Positions 53,657 to 62,288 of a stretch of 64,000 nucleotides of DNA are shown here, piece by piece. The stretch is from Ameyamaea chiangmaiensis (lineage in GTDB: Bacteria > Pseudomonadota > Alphaproteobacteria > Acetobacterales > Acetobacteraceae). The notes under the pieces are model-generated. The model saw nothing but the letters and a program-made list of their open reading frames with translations. It was not told where the DNA came from and searched no databases. The stretch is from contig NZ_BAPT01000013.1 of assembly GCF_025995235.1 (NCBI RefSeq), positions 1 through 64,000 of the forward strand. Reading direction: 5' to 3'. Within the stretch, counting starts at the first letter, position 1. Each line of letters starts with the position of its first letter. Both the position numbers and the translations under genes were made by a program.

Positions 53657-55651
53657 TCACAGGTCCATGCCGTCGTTCGGATCGAGCGAGACCTGGCGCG
53701 CTACGCCACGCATGATCTGGTTCGCGCGGCTGATCCGGGCGGTGTCGTCATCGGCCTCGTCGTCGAAGCCGCCGTCGAACTCGTTCTCGATCAGCGCCTT
53801 CTTCTCGACCGGCGCGGCGCGTTCCAGCTCGGGCTGGTGACGCCGTTCCGATCCGGTCGGATCTTCGTCACCGCCATCCTCGATGACAGCCGCGCCTGGC
53901 GACACCGCGCTCGCCGGCCGGGCTGGAAGTGGTAGACGGCTCCAATCGTCCATTCCTGGCTGCTTCGGCCTGGTGAGCGCCGGCGGCGCCATGATCCGAT
54001 CCTTGAAGCGGCGATCCTCGTAGTAGCGCGCCTTCTTCGCGCGGATCGGCGGCGTGCCCGCGACCATGACAATCTCGTCGGTGGGCGGGAGCTGCATGAT
54101 CTCGCCCGGGGTGAGCAGCGGTCTTGCGGTTTCCGAGCGCGACACCATCAGATGGCCGAGCCAGGGCGAAAGTCGATGGCCAGCATAGTTGCGCATGGCG
54201 CGCATCTCGGTCGCCGTGCCGAGCGCATCGGAGACGCGCTTTGCGGTGCGCTCGTCGTTGGTCGCGAAGCTGACACGGACGTGGCAGTTGTCGAGAATCG
54301 AGTTGTTCGGCCCATAAGCCTTCTCGATCTGGTTCAGCGACTGCGCGATCAGGAACGCCTTCAACCCGTAGCCGGCCATAAAGGCGAGCGCGGATTCGAA
54401 GAAGTCGAGCCGGCCGAGCGCCGGGAACTCGTCGAGCATCAGCAGCAGCCGATGGCGGTTGCCCTTCGCCTTCAGATCCTCCGTCAGGCGCCGGCCGATC
54501 TGATTGAGGATGAGCCGGATGAGCGGCTTGGTCCGCGCGATGTCCGAAGGCGGCACGACCAGGTAGAGGCTGGTCGGTTGCTGGGCGCCAACGATGTCGG
54601 CGATGCGCCAGTCGCAGCGGCGCGTCACCTCGGCGACGACGGGATCGCGATAGAGGCCGAGGAACGACATGGCGGTCGAGAGCACGCCGGAGCGTTCGTT
54701 GTCGGACTTGTTGAGCAGCTCGCGGGCGGCCGACGCGATTACCGGATGCGGTCCGCTCTCCCCGAGATGGGCGGTCTTCATCATCGCCGCCAAGGTGGAC
54801 TCGATCGGCCGCTTCGGATCGGAGAGGAAGGCGGCGACACCGGCGAGCGTCTTGTCCTCGTCCGCGTAGAGGACATGCAGGATCGCGCCGACCAGGAGCG
54901 CGTGGCTGGTCTTTTCCCAGTGGTTCCGCTTTTCGAGGCTGCCCTCCGGATCGACCAGGATGTCGGCGATGTTCTGCACGTCGCGGACCTCCCATTCGCC
55001 GCGGCGCACCTCGAGCAACGGATTGTAGGCGGCCGACTTCGCGTTGGTGGGATCGAACAGCAGCACCCGGCCATGGCGGGCGCGGAAGCCGGCGGTCAGC
55101 GTCCAGTTCTCACCCTTGATGTCATGCACGATCGCCGAGCCCGGCCAGGTGAGCAGCGACGGCACGACCAGGCCAACGCCCTTGCCGGAGCGGGTCGGCG
55201 CGAAGCACAGCACGTGCTCGGGTCCATCGTGCCGAAGATAAGCGCGGTCGTACTTGCCGAGCACCACGCCGTCCTCGCCGAGCAGGCCAGCGCCGCGGAC
55301 TTCGTGTTCATGTGCCCAACGCGCCGACCCGAAGGTCTCGGCGTTCTTCGCCTCGCGGGCTCGCCAGACCGACATGCCTATGGCGACGGCGATTGACACG
55401 AAGCCGCCGGACGCCGCGATGTAGGCGCCCTCGACGAAGATCGGCGGCGCATAGGCGTCGTAGAAATACCACCACGGGAAGAAGGACCACGGATGGTAGA
55501 TCGGCCAATGACCGAGCATGAACCATGGTGGTCCGAGCTGGGGCTGGAAGCCGAGCCGGTAGGCCGTCCATTGCGTAGCGGCCCATGTCGTCAACAGGAC
55601 GATAGCGAAGACGGTGAGGATCTGGTCCCAGAGGATCTTGGTGGCGGACAT
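53657..55651 (-). CDS. traG: type IV coupling protein TraG/VirD4
   Basis: 664 residues. N-terminal membrane helices (ILTVFAIVLLTTWAATQWTA), Walker A APTRSGKGVGLVVPSL (near 150) and Walker B LLMLDEFPALGRLDFF (near 402). Brings the relaxase-DNA complex to the Trb channel. ATG 55651 follows AAGGAA. Located between the relaxase gene and the CopG gene, all on the minus strand. Confidence 0.95.
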   Translation of the reverse strand: MSATKILWDQILTVFAIVLLTTWAATQWTAYRLGFQPQLGPPWFMLGHWPIYHPWSFFPWWYFYDAYAPPIFVEGAYIAASGGFVSIAVAIGMSVWRAREAKNAETFGSARWAHEHEVRGAGLLGEDGVVLGKYDRAYLRHDGPEHVLCFAPTRSGKGVGLVVPSLLTWPGSAIVHDIKGENWTLTAGFRARHGRVLLFDPTNAKSAAYNPLLEVRRGEWEVRDVQNIADILVDPEGSLEKRNHWEKTSHALLVGAILHVLYADEDKTLAGVAAFLSDPKRPIESTLAAMMKTAHLGESGPHPVIASAARELLNKSDNERSGVLSTAMSFLGLYRDPVVAEVTRRCDWRIADIVGAQQPTSLYLVVPPSDIARTKPLIRLILNQIGRRLTEDLKAKGNRHRLLLMLDEFPALGRLDFFESALAFMAGYGLKAFLIAQSLNQIEKAYGPNNSILDNCHVRVSFATNDERTAKRVSDALGTATEMRAMRNYAGHRLSPWLGHLMVSRSETARPLLTPGEIMQLPPTDEIVMVAGTPPIRAKKARYYEDRRFKDRIMAPPALTRPKQPGMDDWSRLPLPARPASAVSPGAAVIEDGGDEDPTGSERRHQPELERAAPVEKKALIENEFDGGFDDEADDDTARISRANQIMRGVARQVSLDPNDGMDL

Positions 55652-55679
55652 GGCGGGTTCCTTTCGCTTGGGATGATGG

Positions 55680-57416
55680 TCACAGGCCGAGCCCCCGCTG
55701 GCGGCCGAAGCTCCAGTCGACGCAGCCATCGCTTCGAGCGACGCCGGAGACGTGACGGCCGAGCTGCTTTTCGATTGATGGTGTCCAGGGCACGAGGCTG
55801 AAGCCGAGCCCGTCGTCGATCATGGCGAAGCGGCCGCTCGCGAGGTTCAGCCGCCGCTGGTAGGTGCCGGTGACATATTCGCCGGACTCCGGCTTGACCT
55901 GGGGACGCCCGGTTTCGGCGGCGATGCGTTCGCTGACGGCTTCCAGTTCGCGACGTCGCAGCGTGTCGATCAGGCTGGGCTGGAAGCTGATGCCGCGCGT
56001 CTGTCGCTCGGCGAAGCCCTGACTGACAAGATGCTCGGCGCGCCGATCCATCGCGTCGCGGACCTCGGCGCCGAAGCCGCCGCCGAGCGCCACCGGCTCG
56101 CGGGCGATATTCTGGCGGTCGAGCCAAGTGGCGCCGGTCGCGGTGACCTGCCGCTCGACGTCGAGGTCGGAGCGTACGGCTATCGCCAAGCGGCGCTGGC
56201 CCCGCGCGTCGTCAAACTTTCGAAGCTCGACGATCGAGCCGGGCGCGCTGTCGCCCGCTGCATCGAGATCGGGCAGCTTTATGTGGTGGGTGCGGCCGTC
56301 GACGCCATCGACGACGGCGAAGGCCGTGCCCTTCAGTTCGTCGTCGAGGCCGCGGGCGACCAGGCGGCCGACGACCGGATCGTTGAGGCTTTCGGATGCC
56401 AGCACATAGCTCGCCGCGCCGCGCTCGATCCCACGCTCGGTCAGGCCGTGATGGATGCGCTTGATGATATCGCCGCGCTTGCCGAGCTCGCGGAGTGTCG
56501 CTTCGGCCTTGTCCGAGATCGTCCACTGTCCCGGACTGATCTCGTCGGCGAGCCCGAGGCCTTCGAGCTTACGCAGCCGCCCGATCTTCAGGGCATGGAA
56601 TTCGTCGGGCTGCCGATCGGGATGCGGCGCGAGATCGATGACGCCGGTGCGATAGGCGTCGCGGGCGAGCTGACGGTCGAGGTTGGTCCAGCGGTCGGCG
56701 TCGATCTGGCGCTCCAGCGTCTGCCGGATCTCCTGATCGGTGCGCGGCCCCAGCTCCTGGGTGATCAGGTCGCGCGCCCGCTCACGCATGCCCTCCTTTA
56801 TATAGTCACGCGAGATGACCAGGTTCTCGCCGTCATCGCGCACGCCGCGCACGATCAGATGGACATGCGGATGCTCGGTGTTCCAGTGATCGACCGCGAC
56901 CCATTCGAGCCGCGTGCCGAGATCCTTTTCCATCTGGCCGACCAGCTCACGGGTGAAGCCCTTGAGGTCGGACATTTCCAGCGCGTCGTCCGGCGAGACG
57001 ATGAACCGGAAATGGTGGCGGTCGTCCTCGGATCGCTCCGCGAAATCCCTGGCATCGACATCATTGCCGCCCGGACCGAACAGCCGGGCCTTCTCCCCGT
57101 CGCGGGTGACGCCGTCGCGGCGCAGATAATCGAGATGCGTCGAGAGCGGCGCGGAGCGCCCGCCATGACGGACGACCCGCGCCTTGATGACCGCACCGCG
57201 CGAGCGGGCTGTGATGAGGCGGTTCGCCTGGATCGAGGCGCGCTGGCCGCACCCGAACCGGGACCGCGCGCCGGACCCGATCTTCCCTTGCCGGGAGACG
57301 CTGCCGCCAGCGCGCTGGGCGGCCGCCAGCGCCTGGGCGATGAAGGGCCGCGCCCGCTGCGCGCTGGTCGAGCGGATGCGGCCTGGCCGGATGCGGAATT
57401 CGTGCTCGTCGGTCAT
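55680..57416 (-). CDS. relaxase of the DUF3363/RlxS type
   Basis: 578 residues. N-terminal relaxase: the segment STHLDYLRRDGVTRDGEKAR holds the candidate catalytic tyrosine, and the metal histidines are in WNTEHPHVHLIVRGVRDDGE. The C-terminal half is the DUF3363 region (GGGFGAEVRDAMDRRAEHLV). It nicks oriT and pilots the strand into the recipient. Start MTDEHEF at 57416 is chosen since the protein's basic conserved part begins there. The oriT candidate lies about 150 bp upstream. Confidence 0.92.
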   Translation of the reverse strand: MTDEHEFRIRPGRIRSTSAQRARPFIAQALAAAQRAGGSVSRQGKIGSGARSRFGCGQRASIQANRLITARSRGAVIKARVVRHGGRSAPLSTHLDYLRRDGVTRDGEKARLFGPGGNDVDARDFAERSEDDRHHFRFIVSPDDALEMSDLKGFTRELVGQMEKDLGTRLEWVAVDHWNTEHPHVHLIVRGVRDDGENLVISRDYIKEGMRERARDLITQELGPRTDQEIRQTLERQIDADRWTNLDRQLARDAYRTGVIDLAPHPDRQPDEFHALKIGRLRKLEGLGLADEISPGQWTISDKAEATLRELGKRGDIIKRIHHGLTERGIERGAASYVLASESLNDPVVGRLVARGLDDELKGTAFAVVDGVDGRTHHIKLPDLDAAGDSAPGSIVELRKFDDARGQRRLAIAVRSDLDVERQVTATGATWLDRQNIAREPVALGGGFGAEVRDAMDRRAEHLVSQGFAERQTRGISFQPSLIDTLRRRELEAVSERIAAETGRPQVKPESGEYVTGTYQRRLNLASGRFAMIDDGLGFSLVPWTPSIEKQLGRHVSGVARSDGCVDWSFGRQRGLGL

Positions 57417-57531
57417 GCTCGAGGCTCCGCACATCGCGTCAACGCGATGATTTTCCTTGAGAATGCGCCGATGCTCAGGCTGCGCTGATCAGGCGCACCT
57501 CGCGAAATCGCGGCATAACCCCTTGAAAAAG

Positions 57532-57587
57532 CACAACCGAACCGAAGCGCACATCGCGCCCCTTTATCCTGCCATCGTGCGGTTGTG
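57532..57587 (+). other. candidate origin of transfer (oriT) with IncP-like nic site
   Basis: In the gap before the relaxase gene, the sequence TATCCTGC (57565-57572) matches the nic core of RP4/IncP-type origins, with the predicted cut after G57571. It is framed by inverted arms CACAACCG (57532-57539) and CGGTTGTG (57580-57587). The place, next to relaxase and coupling genes, is right for oriT. Confidence 0.55.
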
Positions 57588-57660
57588 TTTGCGGCTCTTC
57601 CTCCCAACGCCGTCCAATCTGCGCTGGAGTTCGCCATGCTGCGATGGAGGGGTGAGGCGG

Positions 57661-58437
57661 TCATCGCGGGCCTGCAGGCTCCCGGCGGGAGACGAACAGG
57701 CCGCCGGTTGGGTTCGCATCGGCCGCCGTATCACGCGGTGGAGCCGCAGTGTCGCCGTCACGCGCCTGAGCATCGGACTGCACCGGACCTGCGCCCGGGC
57801 CGCGATCAGGGGCGCCGATGAAGAGGGGCGCGCGCGTCCAGGCCAGCGGGTCGGCGGCTGCAACGGTGACGATGGCCGGAGACGCTTCGCCGCCGACAAG
57901 GGGCGCGAGCTGGGCGACATAGGCGCGCGTTTCTGCCGGCAACGCGCGGCCGTTCGCGAGGTACTCGTCGTACCACCCAGGCCCCGCATTGTAGGCCGCG
58001 AGAAAGCCGGGCGCGCCGTAGCGATCGTAGAGTTCGCGCATATAGGCCGTGCCAGCGATGATATTGTCACGAGGATTGAACGGATCGCTGCCGAGGCGAT
58101 AGCGCGCGCGCAGATAGACCCAGGTGTCGGGCATGATCTGCATCAGGCCCATCGCACCCTTGGCCGAGACGGCGCGCACGTCGTTGGCGCTTTCGACACG
58201 CATGAGCGCGCGAATCCAGGCGACCGGAATGCCGAACCGCTGCGAGGCCTCGGTCACGAAGGCGGCGACCTGGGTGCTCGCCTTGGCTGGAACCGGCTCC
58301 ACGGTCTGAGCCTGCGCCGGCGATATCGGCGACGCGGCGATCGGCAGGCCGGGAAGGAGAAGGAGGAGCAGCCGGAAGGCGGCACGGGACTTGTCCGTGC
58401 CGTTCCGATGATGCTGCGGTCGATGCGGGCCGCGCAC
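57661..58437 (-). CDS. lytic transglycosylase (VirB1-like)
   Basis: 258 residues with a signal peptide (FRLLLLLLPGLPIAASPISP) and a soluble lytic transglycosylase domain: RVESANDVRAVSAKGAMGLM contains the catalytic glutamate, then QIMPDTWVYLRARYRLGSDP and AYNAGPGWYDEYLANG. It opens peptidoglycan for channel assembly. Adjacent to the DUF736 gene (3 bp apart). Confidence 0.9.
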   Translation of the reverse strand: MRGPHRPQHHRNGTDKSRAAFRLLLLLLPGLPIAASPISPAQAQTVEPVPAKASTQVAAFVTEASQRFGIPVAWIRALMRVESANDVRAVSAKGAMGLMQIMPDTWVYLRARYRLGSDPFNPRDNIIAGTAYMRELYDRYGAPGFLAAYNAGPGWYDEYLANGRALPAETRAYVAQLAPLVGGEASPAIVTVAAADPLAWTRAPLFIGAPDRGPGAGPVQSDAQARDGDTAAPPRDTAADANPTGGLFVSRREPAGPR

Positions 58438-58440
58438 CGC

Positions 58441-58791
58441 TCAGTCCTCGCTGTCGCGCGTGTTGGTGCGCGGCTTGGCGGGCCGTGACCAGTGCAGACC
58501 CCAGGTGCCGTTGTCGTCGCCGGCGCGGAAGAGATTGGCGCGCAGCGGACGCGGGAACAGCGGGCTGTCGAGCTGCACAGAGACATAGTCGCCGGCACGT
58601 TCGCCGACATGTTTCCAGCCGGCGCCGATCTCGATGCCGTCGTCCCCGCCGAGCAGGACACGGTACTCCGGAGCGTTCTCGGCCTCCGACGCCTCGGTCG
58701 GAATGAAGGCGAGTTCAGCGTCGATGCCGAGCGCGGTGAGCCGCCCGGAATAGCCGGACTTGGTGCGGGTGAATTGGCCGATCTGGGTCAT
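58441..58791 (-). CDS. DUF736 family protein
   Basis: 116 residues: MTQIGQFTRTKSGYSGRLTA, then PEYRVLLGGDDGIEIGAGWK and DYVSVQLDSPLFPRPLRANL, the DUF736 signature. Small cytosolic protein of unknown role, a constant member of the relaxase-TraF gene block of such ICEs. AAGGAGA precedes the ATG. Confidence 0.9.
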   Translation of the reverse strand: MTQIGQFTRTKSGYSGRLTALGIDAELAFIPTEASEAENAPEYRVLLGGDDGIEIGAGWKHVGERAGDYVSVQLDSPLFPRPLRANLFRAGDDNGTWGLHWSRPAKPRTNTRDSED

Positions 58792-58826
58792 GGTCGTCTC
58801 CTTGGGTTGGGGGTGGAAGCGGCAGT

Positions 58827-59372
58827 TCAGCGGGTCGGCGCGCGCCAGATGTAGCGGCCGTCGCCATGCTCATCGGTCCAGAGCGGCGTCGCCCGGCCGA
58901 TCACGTCGGTGGTCGGCAAGGGCCCGAAATAGCGACCGTCCAGGCTGTCGCGGACCGACCAGTTCATCAGGAAAAGTTCGCCCTCGGCGATGCGGCGGCA
59001 GCCCTGCCAGACGGGCAGCGAGCGGCCGAGATGGTCGCGTTCGAGCGCATCGCCCATCGACACGCCGTCCACGGTGATGGCGTGATCGCGGCGGCAGACC
59101 TCTTGGCCGGCAACGCCCGCGACCCGCTTCATCAGGGGCACGCCGCGGCCGATATAGCCGCGCTCGATCATGAAGGCGGCGAGCGGTTCGGGGGGGCGCA
59201 CGGCGACGAGATCCGTGACCTCGAAACGGTCGGCCGGCGCGATGCTGTAGAGCCCGATCGGCGTGCTGGCCGACGCGTTCCAGATGACCTTTGTCGGCAA
59301 ATCGACGAAGGCGGCAGTCGCCATGCCCATGGTCAGGGTGTAGGTGACCACGACGTAGCCGAAGCGGCTCAT
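58827..59372 (-). CDS. traF: S26-family signal peptidase TraF
   Basis: 181 residues. N-terminal anchor (YVVVTYTLTMGMATAAFVDL), then the catalytic serine in NASASTPIGLYSI and the lysine in GVPLMKRVAGVAGQEV. TraF peptidases mature TrbC into the cyclic pilin. ATG 59372 overlaps the DUF2840 stop and follows GAGGG. Confidence 0.9.
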   Translation of the reverse strand: MSRFGYVVVTYTLTMGMATAAFVDLPTKVIWNASASTPIGLYSIAPADRFEVTDLVAVRPPEPLAAFMIERGYIGRGVPLMKRVAGVAGQEVCRRDHAITVDGVSMGDALERDHLGRSLPVWQGCRRIAEGELFLMNWSVRDSLDGRYFGPLPTTDVIGRATPLWTDEHGDGRYIWRAPTR

Positions 59373-59890
59373 GATCCGGCCCTCCGACGCAGGAGGAAGG
59401 CCTTGTGGTGCTGGGCCGTGTAGGTTCGCGGCTTTTCGTCGGCGGCCATCCGGTTGTGGACATGCCGCCAATGATCGGGCGAGACTTCGCCCGGATCGAT
59501 GCCGATCGCCTCGATCGCATCGATCATTTGCAGCACGCGCTCGACCTTCGGCCAGCCTTCGACCTTGAGCAGAATGTCGGCCCCGGGACGCACGAAGGGC
59601 ACTGTCTGCTGGGGCTCGCCGGCGCGGACCGTGCGCAGCACGTCGAGATGCGAGGCGACGGTCCCGTAGTCGTTGGCGGCCCAGCGCACGAAGCCGAAGA
59701 CGCTGTCCGGCGCAAAGCGCAGCACGCGACGACGGCGGTCGAGGATCTGTTCGCCGACATTGCGGCCGAACCTGATCCAGTTCTCGGTGCGCTTCTCGAT
59801 CCAGGTGAGTTCGACTTCGGTCAGGTCCGGGGGTGGCGGAGCGGCCGACGTCGGCTCGCCGCGCGCATGGATGGCGGCGGCGCCGGTCAT
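59369..59890 (-). CDS. DUF2840 family protein
   Basis: 173 residues: LTEVELTWIEKRTENWIRFG then FGFVRWAANDYGTVASHLDV and PFVRPGADILLKVEGWPKVE, the pattern of DUF2840, an ICE-specific protein of unknown function always next to traF. Overlaps both neighbours by four bases. Confidence 0.88.
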   Translation of the reverse strand: MTGAAAIHARGEPTSAAPPPPDLTEVELTWIEKRTENWIRFGRNVGEQILDRRRRVLRFAPDSVFGFVRWAANDYGTVASHLDVLRTVRAGEPQQTVPFVRPGADILLKVEGWPKVERVLQMIDAIEAIGIDPGEVSPDHWRHVHNRMAADEKPRTYTAQHHKAFLLRRRAGS

Positions 59891-60141
59891 CTCGCGTCTC
59901 CAGTGCTCTCAGGGAATTCGCGCGCGAGCAGCTCGCGCAGCATGTCGGCCACGGTGACGCCGCGCTGGAAGGCGGCGATCTTGATCCGGGCGCGCTGGTC
60001 TGGCGTGACGTCGATCGTCAGCCGCGCCGAATAGACGGCAGGGTCGACAGCCCGCGCCGAGGCCGCGTCGGCGGCCTTGATCCAGGTCTCGGGATCGCCC
60101 GGCCGCGTGGCGAAGCCGCGTTTCGGAGGCGTCGCGGTCAT
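59887..60141 (-). CDS. small ribbon-helix-helix-like partition partner
   Basis: 84 residues, basic N-terminus, then YSARLTIDVTPDQRARIKIA and TVADMLRELLAREFPE, a ribbon-helix-helix pattern. It follows parA with an ATGA overlap, so it likely serves as the DNA-binding partner (ParG-like) of ParA. Confidence 0.78.
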   Translation of the reverse strand: MTATPPKRGFATRPGDPETWIKAADAASARAVDPAVYSARLTIDVTPDQRARIKIAAFQRGVTVADMLRELLAREFPESTGDAR

Positions 60142-60776
60142 GGCGCGATCCTCCCGATCTCGCTGACCAGTGCGGCGATCTCGCGGGCGGCGGCACTGTC
60201 GCTGTCGAGTTCGCCGACAAGCCGGCCGGTCTGCGCGGTATCGGCGAAGGCGACGCGCTGGCCGATCGTGGCGGAGAGCAGCGGCGGGTCATGATCGGCG
60301 AGCGTCTCGGCCGTCTCGCGGGCGATGACGGTGCGCGCGGCGCAGCGATTGAGGACGAACCGCGCGGCGAGCTGCGGCCGGTACATGCGCGCCTCGCCGA
60401 GCAGCGACAGCATCTCGGCTGACGCCCAGCCGTCGAAGGGCGAGGGCTGCACCGGGATCAGCACCAGGTCGGCGGCAAGCAGCGCCGAGCGCATGAGCCC
60501 GGCGACGCGCGGTGGCCCGTCGATAACGACATGATCGACGTCGCGGGCGATCTCCGGCGCCTCGCGATGGAGAGTATCGCGTGCCAGGCCGACGACGCCG
60601 AAAAGTCGCGGGAGGCTTTCGCGCGACCGATGCTGCGACCAATCGAGAGCTGAGCCTTGCGGGTCGGCGTCGATAAGCGTGACGCGCTGGCCGCGCTTCG
60701 CCCATTCGCCGGCGAGATGGAGCGCGATCGTCGTCTTGCCGACGCCGCCCTTCTGGTTGAGCAGCGCGACGATCAT
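60138..60776 (-). CDS. parA: ParA-family partition ATPase
   Basis: 212 residues with deviant Walker A LLNQKGGVGKTTIALHLAGE at the N-terminus and VVIDGPPRVAGLMRSALLAA (Walker B region), as in small ParA/Soj ATPases. Should segregate the element when it replicates outside the chromosome. GGGAGA lies before the ATG. Confidence 0.92.
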   Translation of the reverse strand: MIVALLNQKGGVGKTTIALHLAGEWAKRGQRVTLIDADPQGSALDWSQHRSRESLPRLFGVVGLARDTLHREAPEIARDVDHVVIDGPPRVAGLMRSALLAADLVLIPVQPSPFDGWASAEMLSLLGEARMYRPQLAARFVLNRCAARTVIARETAETLADHDPPLLSATIGQRVAFADTAQTGRLVGELDSDSAAAREIAALVSEIGRIAP

Positions 60777-60914
60777 GACGGTCTCCCGGCGATCGGGGAC
60801 TCGTCCACACGCGGCGAAAAGGCGGTTCGCGTTAGAAAGATTCCGAAGGAATCTAAGTTAGAGAAGTTACGGGGCTTGTAAGTTGCTGATTCAGCGAGCG
60901 GATTCGACGATTCC

Positions 60915-60980
60915 GGTCCCCGATAGCACGAGGATCGGGTCCTCGATGGCACGATGGGTCCGGTCCCTGATAGCACGAGG
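60915..60980. repeat. three iteron-like repeats behind repA, candidate replication origin
   Basis: GGTCCCCGATAGCACGAGG (60915-60933), GGTCCTCGATGGCACGATG (60938-60956) and GGTCCCTGATAGCACGAGG (60962-60980) are spaced 23-24 bp, roughly two helix turns. They sit between repA and parA. Repeats with the same sense and even spacing are typical sites for a replication initiator. Confidence 0.65.
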
Positions 60981-60984
60981 TGAT

Positions 60985-61869
60985 TCACAGCTTATCCCCA
61001 GGGCGGTAGGTCGAGCGGCGGCGCTGGCGAGGGATGCCGAGCGCGTTCGGGTCGATCGGTTTGAAGGAGAGGATCTCGGGGCCGCCGAGGCATTGCTCGA
61101 TGGTCAGGCGATACCCTGGCAGCGGCTGCCGGCGGACGATGTCGCGCAGGTCGTAGGCGAAATGCTTGAGCGGCGAGAGGCTGCCGGACTTGGCGTGGAG
61201 ATGCGGGAAATCGAAGCTCCAGCCGAATTCCTGCTTGCCGCCGTGCTTGCGCACGAGGCGATAGAGCCAGCGCTCCAGACCGCCGGTCAGGCCGAAATAA
61301 TCGCGGTCGATCGTCAGCACGAGCGCGTCGTCGAGCACCGCGGCGTAGAACCAGTCGGGCACGATCAGCTCAAGCCCGAGCGGCCGCCCGCGTGCGTCGG
61401 CGCGCTCCTTCCACTCGTTGATCCAGGAGAAGCGATGCAGCCGCCGCTCGGTCGGCTGGCGGATCGATGTCGCCACCGTCGTCGACTGGAGCCGGTCGAG
61501 CGCGGCCTTCAATCGGTCGTAGTCGCGCAAGCTGACGCCGCGGCCTATGAACTGCAGAATCTCGTAGGGCGTGGTCGCTATAAGGCGCGACGGGCGCAGT
61601 CCGTGGTCACGCGCCTCGACGATCTGAGACGCGGCCCAGATCAGCACGTCGGCGTCCCAGATGGTGGCCATGCCGTGCTCAGGGACGGCCTCCACACGGA
61701 TGACGACGGAGCCGGCCTTGAAGTTGATCGGCGCCAGTCGCTTCGACTTGCCGAGGGCGAAGAAGGGGTACGCCATCAGGTCTTGAGCGTCGCGGGGTGC
61801 GAGATCACCGGGCAGAGCCCGAAAGAGATCGAGTTGCTCGCGTTCGCTGTGGTGATGGCGCGCCGACAT
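60985..61869 (-). CDS. repA: replication initiator protein RepA (RPA type)
   Basis: 294 residues: FRALPGDLAPRDAQDLMAYP, then SRLIATTPYEILQFIGRGVS and PDWFYAAVLDDALVLTIDRD, characteristic of plasmid-type RepA/RPA initiators found in ICEs of alphaproteobacteria. Binds origin DNA and starts replication. Start MSARHHH at 61869 is preferred over a longer reading into the upstream gene. Confidence 0.9.
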   Translation of the reverse strand: MSARHHHSEREQLDLFRALPGDLAPRDAQDLMAYPFFALGKSKRLAPINFKAGSVVIRVEAVPEHGMATIWDADVLIWAASQIVEARDHGLRPSRLIATTPYEILQFIGRGVSLRDYDRLKAALDRLQSTTVATSIRQPTERRLHRFSWINEWKERADARGRPLGLELIVPDWFYAAVLDDALVLTIDRDYFGLTGGLERWLYRLVRKHGGKQEFGWSFDFPHLHAKSGSLSPLKHFAYDLRDIVRRQPLPGYRLTIEQCLGGPEILSFKPIDPNALGIPRQRRRSTYRPGDKL

Positions 61870-61879
61870 CGTGAGGAAC

Positions 61880-62161
61880 TCAGCGCGGGAAGCGGCCAGC
61901 AGCGGTGGGAGCGGCCGCCTGGCGCTTTGCCGGAAGGACGGTCCCGCCGCGCGGATCGGACGTCGAAGTAACGAGACCGCGATCCGCCCAGGCCTGGAGG
62001 TCGTCGACCGAATAGACGACACGGCCGCCGAGCTTCCGATAGGTCGGACCCGTGCCGTAGGTGCGATGCTTTTCGAGCGTGCGTTCAGAAAGGCCGAGGA
62101 AGCGGGCCGCCTCCTGCGTTCTTAGGTATCGTGGCGGTAGATAGGCGGCTTTTTCGGCCAT
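61880..62161 (-). CDS. AlpA/MerR-like helix-turn-helix regulator
   Basis: 93 residues: RYLRTQEAARFLGLSERTLE then KHRTYGTGPTYRKLGGRVVY and SVDDLQAWADRGLV, the standard AlpA/excisionase helix-turn-helix. Directly upstream of repA, so it may control repA or act as excisionase. The ICE has a second AlpA-type protein beside the integrase. Confidence 0.86.
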   Translation of the reverse strand: MAEKAAYLPPRYLRTQEAARFLGLSERTLEKHRTYGTGPTYRKLGGRVVYSVDDLQAWADRGLVTSTSDPRGGTVLPAKRQAAAPTAAGRFPR

Positions 62162-62288
62162 GATCGAACCTCCGTGGTCTCGCGGGCGGCCGCTTCGGAT
62201 GAGAGGCGGGTTGCGAGCACGGTGGCGCGAAGACGGCGCCTCGGACGATGTCGAAGTAAGGAAGCTAAATTCGACACCCGGGTGGGTG

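Noticed and set aside
54152..57488. Two long plus-strand frames over traG and the relaxase gene
   Set aside because: Codon-bias shadows of the true minus-strand genes; no motifs.
60773..60988. 71-codon frame whose stop overlaps the parA start
   Set aside because: It reads through the three iteron repeats and has no protein family; the overlap is probably chance.
60883..61971. 362-codon plus-strand frame over repA
   Set aside because: Antisense to a clear RepA gene.
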